Source: Littorina saxatilis
Taxonomy: Eukaryota; Mollusca; Gastropoda; Littorinimorpha; Littorinidae
DNA length: 64,000 nucleotides
Assembly: GCF_037325665.1 (NCBI RefSeq)
Contig: NC_090245.1
Coordinates: forward strand, 53,289,859-53,353,858
Direction: 5' to 3'
The notes below the pieces were generated by a model. That model saw only the letters and a program-made list of their open reading frames with translations, ran no database searches and was not told where the DNA came from. This document shows, piece after piece, positions 49,801 to 59,428 of the stretch. Positions within the stretch are counted from its first letter, which is position 1. Each line of letters starts with the position of its first letter. The position numbers and the translations under genes were made by a program.

Positions 49801-50629
49801 AATAGCAATTTCTTCCTGTCCATCTGATGCCTCATATAATATTCAGAACTGCGAAAGTGACTCGATCGAGCGTTTGCTCTTCTTGTTTACCTGTGCTGTT
49901 GACATTGTGGCAATATGGATCTTCCTGAAAACTAAGGCCTAGTTTGAGTTGCTTGGGCGAGAGAATGAACACTGATTACATCGATCAAGAAAGAACACAC
50001 AGAAAGAACAGTCAGGTCAACTACATCTGTGTTCTGTATAGTTCCTGCTATGTGACTATCATCTGAGGATTCACCCGAGAACCATTTTCTTTTTTTTCTC
50101 TCTAAGAGACAGGCTTTTAGATGTGTTGCTACTCTGCTTCTTGCAAGTTACATCTGGTATTCAAAATCAGCATGGGAAAGTCACTAACCCTTTTCCCTAA
50201 TCTCCTCCCGACTGACCACATTTTTTGGTTATTTTTCAGGTGATACAGCAAGATTCTCTTCAGCAACATCACCAACAGGCTCAGACCTTTCCCATCAACA
50301 TCATCGCTCCTGTCAACTTTCAGCAACCCCCACCACCACCACCACCGCAACAACCCACTCAGATACAAATCATCCTCCCACAGACTTCCTTCCCCAACCA
50401 ACCTGCTGCCATCAATACAGGGATAGGGACTGCTCAGCCACAGCAGCAGATCATTCTACAGGTTCAAGACCCAACTCCTCCTCCTCCTCCTCCCCCTCCC
50501 CCTCCTCAGACGATGATGACGATGCAAGAGACACCAGTGCAGGCTGTGATGCAGGGAGGAAGGGTCGTGTCACTGCCACCAAGTTTGCTGCAGTCGATAT
50601 TGGCTCAGCTGCAGGGAGGAGGTAGGTTG

Positions 50630-50677
<48 letters not shown>

Positions 50678-50836
50678 ATGTGCTTGTTTGTGTGTGTGTG
50701 TGTGTGTGTGTCTGTGTGTTTGTATGTTTGTGTGTGTGTGTGTGAATGTGCTTGTTTGTGTGTATGTTTGTGTGTGCATGTAAGTGTGTGTGTGTGTTTG
50801 TACATGCGTGTGTGTGTGTGTGTGTTTGTATGTTTG

Positions 50837-50869
<33 letters not shown>

Positions 50870-52510
50870 TGTGTCTAGAGATCCACAGCAAAGTCTCAGT
50901 GATTGGAAAACACAAAGAAAGGCATGCAGGAAAAAAGAAAAAATGGGTAGCGCTGTTCTGTATGGCAGTTCGCTTTCCATAGGGAGAAAGCAGTCCGACT
51001 ATCCATGAATGAAACTCACCTTTCCTTAGCTTACCTTACCTATCCTTACCTGACCTTAATTTACCTTACCTTGCCTTACCTTGTATTTCTTTGCAGCTGG
51101 AGGTGTTAGCCTGTCAGGTGGTGACAGTGCAGGAACGGCAGTGGGAGAGTCACCGGTGCACGTGCAAGAAGTGGTGATTCACATGGACCCTCAGCAGCTT
51201 AGCCAAACACTGGTGCTCAAAAACGAAGGTTAGCCATTGTTTCTTCGTTAAAATATTTGTATGTTTTTTTGCTGCGTTAAAATTATGATTGCATGTGTAT
51301 CCTGCTTCTTCTCTTTTGTTTTTACATTTAGTCAAGTTTTGACTAAATGTTTTAACATAGACAGGGAATCTAGACAAGGATGGTGGTGTATGTGTGTCTG
51401 TTTGTCTGTGTGTTTGTGTGTATGTGTAGAGCGATTCAGAGAAAACTACCCGACCGATCTTCATGAAACTTTACATGAGAGTTCCTGCAAATAATATCCC
51501 CAGATGTTTATTTTATTTTTTTGATAAATGTCTTTGATGACGTCATATATCCGGCTTTTTGTGAAAGTTGAGGCGGCACTGTCACATCCTCATTTTTCAA
51601 ATAAATGGATTGAATTTTTGGTCAAGCAATATTTGACAAAGCCCCGACTATTGGATTGCATTTCAGCTTGGAAGCCTAAAAATTAGTTAATGAGTTTGGT
51701 CTTTAAAAATCTGAAAATTCTAATAAAAATAAAAATTTCAGTAATTGATTCAAAAAAAGTGGGCGGGCATGTAGCTCAGTTGGTAGCGCGCTGGATTTGT
51801 ATCCAGTTGGACGCTGTCAGCGTGAGTTCGGCGAGAGATTTATTTCTCAGAGTCAACTTTGTGTGCAGACTCTCCTCGGTGTCCGAACACCCCTGTGTGT
51901 ACATGCAAGCACAAGACCAAGTGCGCACGAAAAAGATCCTGTAATCCATGTCAGAGTTCGGTGGGTTATAGAAACACGAAAATACCCAGCATGCTTCCTC
52001 CGAAAACGGCGTATGGCTGCCTAAATGGCGGGGTAAAAAACGGTCATACACATAAAATTCCACTCGTGCAAAAAAAACCCACGAGTGTACGTGGGAGTTT
52101 CAGCCCACGAACGCAGAAGAAGAAGAAGAAGATTCAAAAATAATGTCATCTTCTTTTTTATCATTTCCTGATTCAAAAAACATATAGATATGTTATGTTT
52201 GGATTTAAAACAAGCTCAGAAAGTTAAAAAGAATAGAGGAAAGCGCGCTTTGCTATGAAACGATATACGCTACTACGCTAAACTGGCTTGTCACTTTTTG
52301 TGCTTGTTTGTGTCACCACGGCCGTGGGATATGTAATCGACAACACTGTTGAGAATCGTCTTAGTGAAAAATGCGATGCGTTCATTTTCAGTCACTGAGA
52401 GTTCGACTGATTGACTAAATGTAGTAATTTTGCTTCACGCGACTTGTTGATCTTTTAATTTATTTACTTTTGCTGCAGCTGGAGTGATTGATTATCCTGG
52501 AAATGTTTAA
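39184..52510 (+). CDS. zfp64: ZFP64-like C2H2 zinc-finger transcription factor, 11 exons
   Basis: Coding exons: 39207-39219, 39485-41407, 41746-42006, 42283-42355, 42716-42918, 44576-44698, 46403-48109, 48779-49158, 50240-50621, 51097-51228, 52479-52510. They sum to 5229 nt, 1742 residues plus stop, with matching phases throughout. A degenerate N-terminal finger (HICGMCRAEF, ligands about C20, C23, H36, C40) is followed by a long disordered stretch, nine clustered C2H2 fingers (from C674), a tenth finger (C973, C976, H989, H993), and a Q/S/T/P-rich tail. Finger order and words such as YASRNSSQL, DLKRHMRVH and KGNLKSH match vertebrate ZFP64, which binds promoters (KMT2A among them) and has been linked to Notch coactivation. 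Nuclear, DNA-binding by inference. It is much longer than the human protein because of the linker and tail. An upstream exon or alternative start is possible, since the frame stays open 5' of the ATG. Confidence 0.9.
39485..41407 (+). CDS. zfp64: zfp64 exon 2: N-terminal finger and long linker
   Basis: 1923 bp, ending at donor GTAAGT in phase 1. It starts with the C2HC-like finger shared with ZFP64, then about 600 residues rich in Q, H, S and E without a known fold. A short coiled-coil-like stretch (HHREQQEHIHHQHQLQQLQ) lies near residues 503-521. Confidence 0.9.
41746..42006 (+). CDS. zfp64: zfp64 exon 3: fingers 1-2 and start of 3
   Basis: Two complete C2H2 fingers with TGERP- and TGDKP-type linkers, then the first half of finger 3. 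The donor GTGAGT splits the second cysteine codon of finger 3. Confidence 0.92.
42064..42150 (+). mobile_element. tRNA-related SINE fragment in zfp64 intron 3
   Basis: GCGCAGTGGCGTAGTGGATA followed by AAGTTCAAATC looks like the A and B boxes of a tRNA-derived SINE head. No clear tail or target duplication, so an old fragment. Confidence 0.5.
42283..42355 (+). CDS. zfp64: zfp64 exon 4: rest of finger 3
   Basis: 73 bp between TTACAG and GTATGT. It completes CDYASIDSSSLKKHIRTH and the TDERPFK linker. Confidence 0.9.
42716..42918 (+). CDS. zfp64: zfp64 exon 5: fingers 4-5 and part of 6
   Basis: Encodes CTYASRNSSQLIVHLRTH and FKINSDLKRHMRVH, the most conserved part against vertebrate ZFP64. Donor GTGAGA, phase 1. 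Confidence 0.92.
43435..43614 (+). pseudogene. Transposase N-terminal remnant (CENP-B/pogo-type helix-turn-helix)
   Basis: Starts MESPAGKRKALTLEQRVAAL and goes on KKLDSGQSCQDVAKEMGCGK. This is the first DNA-binding helix-turn-helix of Tigger/pogo transposases and CENP-B. It stops after about 60 residues; the second DNA-binding half and the DDE domain are absent. Confidence 0.8.
43837..43873. repeat. Poly-G tract
   Basis: About 37 G with one or two T near its end, followed by (GTT)n. It lies inside the Tigger-like element. Confidence 0.9.
44348..44518. mobile_element. MITE, CAGTGGAACC family, copy 3
   Basis: Flanked by TA (44346-44347 and 44519-44520). Inverted ends CAGTGGAACCCCCCTTTTAG and CTAAAAGGAGGGTTCCACTG by type. 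The best preserved of the three copies. In zfp64 intron 5. Confidence 0.85.
44576..44698 (+). CDS. zfp64: zfp64 exon 6: end of finger 6 and finger 7
   Basis: Starts GNLKSHYRINH, then CTSCEFTSSSQKLLKEHMKQH. It follows an intron lengthened by a Tigger-like element and a MITE. Confidence 0.9.
45490..45798 (+). mobile_element. tRNA-derived SINE, family 2, full length
   Basis: Head with GGTGGCCTAGTGGTAAGGCG (A box) and GGTTCGAACCC (B box), 309 bp, tail (AAAC)n. A perfect 12-bp target-site duplication ATTCTGGTACTT lies at 45478-45489 and 45799-45810. In zfp64 intron 6. Its 3' tail CCTTCGTGGTCGGCTGGGCG resembles that of family 3. Confidence 0.9.
45873..46005. repeat. Hairpin repeat in zfp64 intron 6
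   Basis: Arms 45873-45927 and 45950-46005, with CGCTATTGTGTTTTC paired to GAAAACACAATAGC. Fold-back type element, no coding capacity. Confidence 0.8.
46403..48109 (+). CDS. zfp64: zfp64 exon 7: fingers 8-10 and transactivation-like tail
   Basis: 1707 bp. Fingers 8 and 9 are followed by a basic stretch (RSSRRHGRSKGSSSKR, nuclear-localisation-like) and finger 10 (CGLCRASFVKEHSLRCHLRQH split by type). Then come about 400 S/Q/T-rich residues. Confidence 0.92.
48222..48490. mobile_element. MITE, AAGGCCAAAAA family, copy 2
   Basis: Inverted ends AAGTCTGTTTACGGTAAC and GATACTGTAAACAGACTT, with TAGGGTCGG words inside both. In zfp64 intron 7. Confidence 0.8.
48779..49158 (+). CDS. zfp64: zfp64 exon 8: 15-residue glutamine repeats
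   Basis: 380 bp, phase 1 in and phase 0 out. It holds four 45-bp repeats encoding TQQVIVQQPQQQQQQ, then more Q/H-rich sequence. The repeats are almost identical in DNA, so they expanded recently and may vary in number between individuals. Confidence 0.88.
49191..49890. mobile_element. TIR repeat with duplicated nuclear-receptor sites, zfp64 intron 8
   Basis: Starts GAGTCACTTGAGAAAAAGTG 33 bp after the exon 8 donor and ends near AAGTGACTCGATCGAGCG. It contains a CCGGCCGTCC run and an exact 150-bp tandem duplication (49285-49434, 49435-49584), then a diverged third unit. It resembles the 14505-15293 repeat in style (TGACC words, GGAC/GTCC run) but not in detail. Confidence 0.65.
49372..49384 (-). 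promoter_or_regulatory. Perfect DR1 nuclear-receptor site (AGGTCAAAGGTCA), also at 49522-49534
   Basis: TGACCTTTGACCT on the plus strand is the exact complement of the DR1 consensus bound by HNF4 and RXR heterodimers. The 150-bp duplication gives two copies. Occupancy is not shown. Confidence 0.5.
50240..50621 (+). CDS. zfp64: zfp64 exon 9: Q/P-rich
   Basis: Phase 0 in, phase 1 out. It contains two polyproline runs (PPPPPPPQQP and PPPPPPPPPPQ) in Q-rich sequence. The open frame runs on into a TG microsatellite, but the GTAGGT donor and the next exons show it is spliced. Confidence 0.85.
50632..50875. repeat. (TG)n-rich microsatellite, zfp64 intron 9
   Basis: About 240 bp of TG with scattered substitutions, starting 10 bp after the exon 9 donor. 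Confidence 0.92.
51097..51228 (+). CDS. zfp64: zfp64 exon 10
   Basis: Acceptor TTTGCAG, donor GTTAGC (weak). It encodes a conserved-looking acidic patch around VQEVVIHMDPQQLSQTLVL. Confidence 0.75.
51321..52447. mobile_element. Gastropod TIR element filling the last zfp64 intron
   Basis: Opens TTTACATTTAGTCAAGTTTT, then GACTAAATGTTTTAACATAG, and ends GACTAAATGTAGTAATTTTG...CACGCGACTTG. I recall this layout from periwinkle-type genomes: early GATGACGTCATAT and late AAAGTTAAAA words. It holds a nested SINE (51757-52130). No coding capacity. Confidence 0.7.
51757..52130 (+). mobile_element. tRNA-derived SINE, family 1, copy 2 (nested)
   Basis: Same head, body and GAA tail as 12191-12562. A perfect 10-bp duplication GATTCAAAAA lies at 51747-51756 and 52131-52140. 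Inserted in the TIR element, so younger than it. Confidence 0.9.
52479..52510 (+). CDS. zfp64: zfp64 last coding exon
   Basis: Acceptor TGCTGCAG. Encodes (A)GVIDYPGNV and TAA at 52508-52510. It is short and rests on frame and acceptor only. Readthrough of the weak donor at 51229 would instead end at a TAG after one Gly codon. Confidence 0.6.
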
Positions 52511-53515
52511 TACATGAACTATTTGACCCTATACCCTTCAATAGTTTGGGGTTATTTACTTGTCAGAAAAAAATCAAACAAAACTATGAAACAGTAAAGA
52601 TACAAATGTGTGCCTGTGTGTGTGTGTCTGTTTGTTTTATAATTTTTCAGTGTATCTGTGTGTGTACGGACTAAAAGTACATGTAGGTTGTTGATTTGTT
52701 TGTTTATTTTGATTAAATTTAGTATTGAAGTTAGAGGATGAGCAGCTGAGACTTGGATGCAAGCACAAGATATTTTGCATTTTGCTCTTTTTAAAAAAAT
52801 TTTTTTTTTAAACATGTACCAGGATTTTTGCAAGTGTAGGAAACATTTTGATTGATGATCGAGGTTCCAAAGTTAAATCAAATATAAATTTTCACATGTT
52901 TTTTTGGTTTTTTTCCTGCCAGAAATCTGAAGATTGTGAAAGTGATCTCGCCTGAAAGTGTCCAGTCATGTGAACTCACTACGGGAAGCAAGGGCTCTCA
53001 TTATTAGCACAGATAGCGTCAGCAAACTATCTCTTGTACTTGGACCGCTGTACCTGTGATGAAAGGACACCCTTGGGGCCAGCTAAAAGTGTCCCTACAT
53101 TGCAGGTGGCCTTTCACAACATATATATTTCTGTCAAGATAATGGACAAAAAGACAACAGCAGGTGTCCTTTGTGAGGAGGTGTTCTCTCATCGGAGGCA
53201 TATAGATTTGTTGTTGTTGTTATGAAAAGCATTGCAGAAGGAAACTGGCAGTGTGTAAGACAAAGTCGTTTTGAACATTGCTTATAACAAAGAGAATGAT
53301 AGAAGAACTGTCTGGTCGTTGGTTTTTGTCTGGGTGTAGGCTGATTCTCTACCTGTCAAATTTTTCAAATATTTTGTAGGGTTAACCATGAATTGAATAA
53401 AAAAGATTATTTGCAATGGTCAAATGAGAAATTTGAACCGAGGAGCAAAAAAATAGGCCTTCCAGGACAAGGGAGTTAATATGCTGCCGAGCGATCAAAT
53501 CCCTGTTAATAAAAC
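52511..53515 (+). other. Probable 3' UTR of zfp64
   Basis: Non-coding, T-rich. AATAAA at 53396-53401 and 53508-53513 are candidate poly(A) signals. Confidence 0.45.
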
Positions 53516-54090
53516 TTGGATTGCTTCCCTTGCACCATTCACGGTGCTGTCTATGCTGCAGACACGATTTTGCATGCTGCTTTATGGGGGATACTCCCTC
53601 GGAAAGGAAACTGTACAAAACATACCAAGAAAGAACCCCAAATCTCCATGTATTGAATCGAGAATTCACACGTTTTGTTCAGAAAATATTGTTGTTGATA
53701 TGCGTTGATGTTGATGTCATTTGCTGGTGCATGGAGTACATTTAAATGAACCAAGACATGTTGGTCTTAATTAAAGTATGATAAACTATCCCCTTATTTT
53801 TATGTGGTGTATTTTTGTGGATGTGTATGGGGTGGAGATGGATCAGACAACAGAGTTTATAGAAGCCATGAAACGATGATAGCACGGCAACTCAACCACA
53901 AAACTTAGCTATGCCCAACAACAGATATCAGTCTGAAAACCTCAGGAAACATTGAATGCGATTACAGCGTTTCATTTTCATTTTTCATTTTTCATTTCAT
54001 TACTTTATTGTCCCGTCGCTGGGAAATTCGGGTCGTTTCCTCCCAGTTTTCATGGTGTCTGACAGATCGTACCCAACAGGATCAGATATG

Positions 54091-54728
54091 TCCTGAACTC
54101 AGGTCAAAAATGAGTTACTTCCCTTCGGGTCTCATTCTATCCCTGACAGGATGCCTTGGTTTTCCTTCTCTGGAGAGGAAATTGATTTTTTACATATTTA
54201 GATCTTTTCGTAATGTGTTATGGATATATTAAGCAGATTCGCGATCGTCGAAAATGATTTTTCATGGTGTTGTGTAATTTTTAAATTACAAAGGAATTGA
54301 TATGTAAGACAGTTTCAAGCGAGCTATCTTTCGCAGATGTATATACTGTGCAAACAACTCTAAAGTGTCACGTGATAATCAACTTTGGCTTTGGTGCGCG
54401 CCGGTGCAGACGATTTTTTCTGTAACCAGTTGAGAGTGATGCAACCATATACCATGGTCTCCTTCCGACAGCAGTCTCAAAATTTCGACTTGTTTTGACC
54501 TTAGAACGATGTCTTTATCATAACTGTGAAGAACAGAACGGAGATCACTGTCGAAGTCAGCCAATCTGCAATCATTTTTGACTCGCGAACACTGATCTCA
54601 AATTTAGATCATGCTCGCGAAAAACATATGGGAGATAACTGTATTCTTGTTTTGATAGATTCGCGCAATAATTTAGCATGCTGTCAGAGAGAAACTGGCG
54701 ATAGCCGTGGAGGGATGATTATCAGAAT
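54091..54728 (-). repeat. Dispersed ~640-bp repeat carrying a helicase-like first exon, copy 2
   Basis: Inverted partner of 21522-22176, colinear along its length. The ATG frame starts at 54564 on the minus strand with MADFDSDLRSVLHSYDKD, as in copy 1, and the two diverge after LRLLSEGD. Confidence 0.62.
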
Positions 54729-54807
54729 GGATCAGATAATCAAATTTCATAATTGTCAGATGATGTTGCAGCGGACAGAAACATTGACACACTGACAGGA
54801 TAGCGAG

Positions 54808-54884
54808 TCCCATCTCCCCCCTTTCCCCGTCGCGATATAACCTTCGTGGTTGAAAACGACGTTAAACACCAAATAAAGAAAGAA
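54808..54884 (+). mobile_element. 5'-truncated SINE family 3 tail
   Basis: 77 bp: GTCGCGATATAACCTTCGTG then an AAATAAAGAAAG tail, flanked by an 11-bp duplication AGGATAGCGAG (54797-54807, 54885-54895). A 5'-truncated insertion typical of LINE-driven retroposition. Confidence 0.85.
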
Positions 54885-54895
54885 AGGATAGCGAG

Positions 54896-56035
54896 CAGGC
54901 GCGCAGGAAGATGCGCAGACATAAAAACTGGCCCCCTTCCCCCCCGAGTGAACAAGCATATTTTCATTCCCAGGAAGAGACCTGTAAGCAAGAATCTGTC
55001 CCACTCTGCTTTTGCTACCACGTTGTCTTCAACGCTCAGTCCCCCCACCTCTCCCTCATCTCATCCCCCTTGTCTTCCCCGTCCACTCTCCCCTCCCCCA
55101 ACATCCGCCGCCATTCAGACATGTGCATACCTTCTTCAGGCAGCACCGGTTCATCATAGCTTACACCCAGTCACCCCCTGTCGTACGACTCCGGCCCATT
55201 CACTTGTTCCTTCACCTTTGACAGTCGTTCGGGTTTCATTTCATTGTGACGCTTATTTTTACTTTCGTGCGTTTGTTTCACTCCTTGCCCCTTCCCCTTC
55301 AACCTCCGCCCTCTTCCCTCCGTTTCGTCGCATGTTCTGAAAGTCACCAGCTCGTGCCACAGACTAAAAAATAAAAAAATAAAAAAAATGATTCCGCCGC
55401 CGTTTCCCGTTAATGTTGTGACGACTTTGTTGTCATATGCAGAGAATTTGATTTAGTGGGTCAGCCCGGCCATGCTGAAGCCATCAAGGGGGTGTAGGTT
55501 GTGCTAATCTATTTGTCTTCACTTATTTCACCTTCCCCTCGTCTGGAGTGGCGGCCACTAATATTGTGGTCATGTCGCCATAACAATCTCTCGTTCCTCA
55601 CACCCATATTTCCGTCCGCTCCACGTGCTGCTCGAGCGGCGACGGTGCTACTGAGAGCGCACAGCTGTGTGAAAAAGACACAGATTTTGCCGCGACCCTT
55701 TGCTTCTTTTTCTTTTTTTTTTTGTCCTGAAAAAAAGTACACAGCAAAACAAGTACTACGTAGGACCAACCCTTCTCTTGTACGTGACCGCGTCTGGTCA
55801 GGGCTAAAAAGGGCCACTTTACCTCGACTAGGTGTGAGGAGGTTACAGCATCAATGTGAATAATTCAAGTACAGCACCGGAACGTGCAGACACCCGTACA
55901 CATATTGTGCGGTTGACCCCTCCCTCTCTCTGGTCTCCTTTCTACAAGCTACACAACATAAATGCATGGACAGAATGATAAACAGACAGTGTTCATGTTG
56001 TTATTTTTGTTGACGTTTGTCCAAACTTTTATCTG
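54896..56035. other. Intergenic, no gene found
   Basis: C/T-rich sequence with pyrimidine strings; frames here are composition artefacts. Confidence 0.4.

Positions 56036-56110
<75 letters not shown>
56036..56110. repeat. (CT)n microsatellite
   Basis: About 75 bp with one CCCC interruption; a smaller cluster lies at about 56298-56330. Confidence 0.92.
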
Positions 56111-56114
<4 letters not shown>

Positions 56115-56984
56115 TTAAGAGATGTTGTAACCTCTTAGTTAAATAACGTGTAATGTATGTTTTAATCTGTAGTGTTGTGCGATTATTATGTTGTACCTTT
56201 TTTGCACCTGATGAGTTAAATTATTTGCAACGTTAACCATTTGTTCACACTCCTTCATAAGGGGCTATGGCCTATTAAATAAATTATCTGCGTCTGCGTC
56301 TCTCTCTCTCTTTCTCTTTCTCTCTCTCTGTTCCTCTGTGATCGAACATAGGATTTATCTGTGACTGTTTCGGTTTTAAAATAATACATGGTAAGTTTCA
56401 ATCTATATGCTAAGCACCCACCATCAGACCGGCAATAGCAATCAAACTAAGCAATACCAAAGAAACAATAAACAAGAACATAGTTACATTTGAAAGACAA
56501 GGCACTTTACGGAGGCCGGTATAACAGATTAGACGAGAGTTATTTCTTGAAGAAAAGGAAGCAGAGAATGGTAACGTTATGAAAAAAGTGTATTTGACAT
56601 TACAAAACATGAGTTTTACGGCGTTGTCGGTTGAAGTGAAAACGAAAAATAATTTCTTCGAGTGAAATAGGAAAGAAAGAAATCTCATGCATGCGACTGT
56701 GGTAGAAAGTGAATGAAAGGAGCACGTACACCTTGAAGCGTTCAGCGGTTTCAGCTAAGAGTTGGTATGATGGCATCCAGCCACACTTTTTGAATGACAC
56801 GGGAGCGAGACCACGTGGAACTGCCTCGGAGGGGAGGGGCAAAGTGAGAAGGTAAAAGGGGAGGGGATACTAAGTTTTTATGCTAACTTATGGGAGGAGG
56901 ACCATTTGGAGTCCGTTGAGTCAGAACTTTTTTGACGTTATTGTTTCGACACAAACAAAAAAAACCACAAAAAGTGCCTTTGCA

Positions 56985-57270
56985 AAGATTTTGTACAAGC
57001 ACAGGTAATTTAAGTGGCAAAAATAACTAGGGTACGTATCGCCCCCGCCCCCCCCCCCTCCCCCGGATTTTGTACCAGCACGGATCATGTTAGAGGCAAA
57101 CATAACTAGGGTATGCATAGCCCCTGCTCTCCCCTTCCCCCACCTCGCCCCACCCCAACGCCGCCCGCACCCCACCATCACCCCCACTCTGATATTGTAC
57201 TAGCTCGGGTCATTTTAGTGGAAACAAATAATAACAACAAGGGTATGCACCCCCCCCCCCCCCCCCCCCT
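56985..57270. repeat. Three diverged tandem units ending in C-runs
   Basis: Units near 56989, 57065 and 57191 share TTTTGTAC(C/A)AGCAC, CTAGGGTA(C/T)G and a following C-run; the last ends in about 20 C. Confidence 0.7.
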
Positions 57271-57766
57271 ACGAAAAAAGAAAAGTTTGTAAATAACGAC
57301 ATGTATATCATTTTTGTTTTTTGTTCGACGCCTGCCACGCTCACGGATAAATAGGACGACGCTTTTTCTTCCCTCCCTTAAAAACGTTAATGACATGCAG
57401 GGTTGTATAATTCGTGTTTCTGTGGAAGAAATTGTGTTGTGCATATCTGATGTTATTCATTCTGCAACGCGTCCTTCGTCCGTTGTAAAAAAAAAAAAAA
57501 AAAAAAGAAAGAAAGAAAATTCCTCGTTTTTTCGATGTACGATTCAATTAAAAAGTAATTTCAGGCAGCATGGCAGACTTCAGTGTTGTCTCTTTTTATT
57601 GGTCCGTTTGCACTAAGTTCCCATTCACGCACACACAGAATGAGAGATTCGTGAACCCTTTCGCTAAATCATGTTTGACATCATTGGCGCAAATTCCTTC
57701 AAAGAGAAAACCCAAGAAAGCTATCAAAAACAAATGTGCAAGTTCGTCCGCGTGCATGTGTGATCC

Positions 57767-57767
<1 letters not shown>

Positions 57768-57797
<30 letters not shown>

Positions 57798-57886
57798 TGG
57801 TGGTGGTGGTGGTGGTGTGTGTGTGTGTGTGTGTGTGTGCGCGTGGTGGTGGTGGTGGTGGTGTGTGTGTGTGTGTGTGTGTGTGT
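57768..57886. repeat. Compound (GT)n(GGT)n microsatellite, duplicated
   Basis: Two blocks each of (GT)n, GCGCGTGG and (TGG)n followed by GT again. Confidence 0.9.
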
Positions 57887-58357
57887 TTAATTGTGATCCC
57901 TTCACGGATATAGGAGGAAACAGTTATGGCCTGTCACACATGCAGGCTTCACTTGCTCCTCTTTTTCTCCGGCTAATCACTCCTCACCCCTAGTTCGTGT
58001 TTTATCATTTTTTCGCGTCCTCTGCCAGCAAAACAGCACCACATCATTACTGTGATAACTGAGCGAGCAACATTTGTGTCGCGTTTGACACACCCTTCAA
58101 AGACATGGAACTGGAGGATGCATGAATTTTCCTACGCCTAAAATGCAAATCAAGTTAACTTTTCTCTGGTCTTTCGTTCTATTTGACTAGCAATTTTTAA
58201 CAAGTTGATGTTGAGAATATCAGCAAGACAACAGATTCATTTACCAGATAAAATACTGGTAAGGTTGTTTTTGACATTGACTTGACAACCTCACCTTTTG
58301 TCATTGCGTCTCTTTCGAAACCGCTTTTTGTCGGGTTTAAGCCCTTTCGAATTTGTT

Positions 58358-58389
58358 TCGGAAACGCAGAAGAAGAAGAAGAAGAAGAA
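58358..58389 (+). mobile_element. Minimal 5'-truncated retroposon tail (SINE family 1 type)
   Basis: 32 bp reading CGGAAACGCAGAAGAAG and further GAA units, like the family 1 SINE end ACGAACGCAGAAGAAG. Flanked by GAATTTGTT at 58349-58357 and 58390-58398, a likely 9-bp target duplication. Confidence 0.6.
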
Positions 58390-59355
58390 GAATTTGTTCC
58401 CGGACGAAGACACAAACATGTCTTTTATTTAATATTTGTCATGTTATTTTTATTTTTAATACAACTCCTCGTGGTCTAAAGTCTCGATTTGTCGATATTC
58501 ATTTCATGCAGGAAATACGTTCCAAACAGTTAAATATGATGTTACAAGGTTATTTGTGTGTTGTCTAGAACTAAAACAACTAAATACATAATTTCTGCAC
58601 CAATTTGAAACTGCATTCCTTCCCACAAAAACAGTTCGACCTATTATTTATGATCTGCCCCGGCTTTTACGACCATCCCTTCACTTGCACATATACCAAA
58701 AATTAACATTCTAACTCAGTATTTCCTGAGGCACAGTGGACATTCTTTGTTGAATTAATGTCTAAACTGACACCAGTATATACGTGTCGATTTACGAAAT
58801 TAATTAATACAAAAAAACAAAAACAACTACCCAGCACAGACAGCCGCCATGCAGCTGATTTATGGTAAGTATCTAAGCGAAGGGATGGTCTTACCCCATG
58901 TAAAGGACTAGCCATATCTATACGATGGTGAGCGATGGTACGATGGTGAGCCGAATCGTTTACACGGAAAGGCCTATGCCTTTCACTAGGCATTGAATCG
59001 GGCAAAAAGTGTGAAGGTTTATGGTTCCCGATGGCGTCACAACTAATGAACGCTGCAACAAAGCAGGTATTTTTTCGCCACAAAATGCGTTACCTTTGAA
59101 ACGTTCCAGCAGCTAACCATCGTCGCAATTGTTTCCCAGGCAAATTATTTACAGTGCGTTTTAGCTTCTCGTTAGCGAGATGAAGGCTGCACAACAGATC
59201 TTTCACACTCGCACCCCACACTCACAAACTTCGGCCATACCTCTCGTCTGTGATGGATGCTTGCTGGTTATATTACAACATAAATACGATTGGAGCCAGA
59301 TGCACGTCCGCTTATATTGTCCTCAGCTGCACATGATACATTTTTACTGACGTTC

Positions 59356-59358
<3 letters not shown>

Positions 59359-59427
<69 letters not shown>
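59359..59427. repeat. (TG)n microsatellite
   Basis: About 69 bp nearly pure, then a TGTC-rich extension to about 59480. Confidence 0.92.

Positions 59428-59428
<1 letters not shown>

Noticed and set aside
50622-50878. Extension of zfp64 exon 9 through the TG repeat
   Set aside because: A cysteine/valine string made by TG repeats; the donor at 50622 and phase-matched exons 10-11 explain the end better.
58703-59083. 126-codon minus-strand open frame
   Set aside because: No domain, no splice context and no second copy; likely chance.
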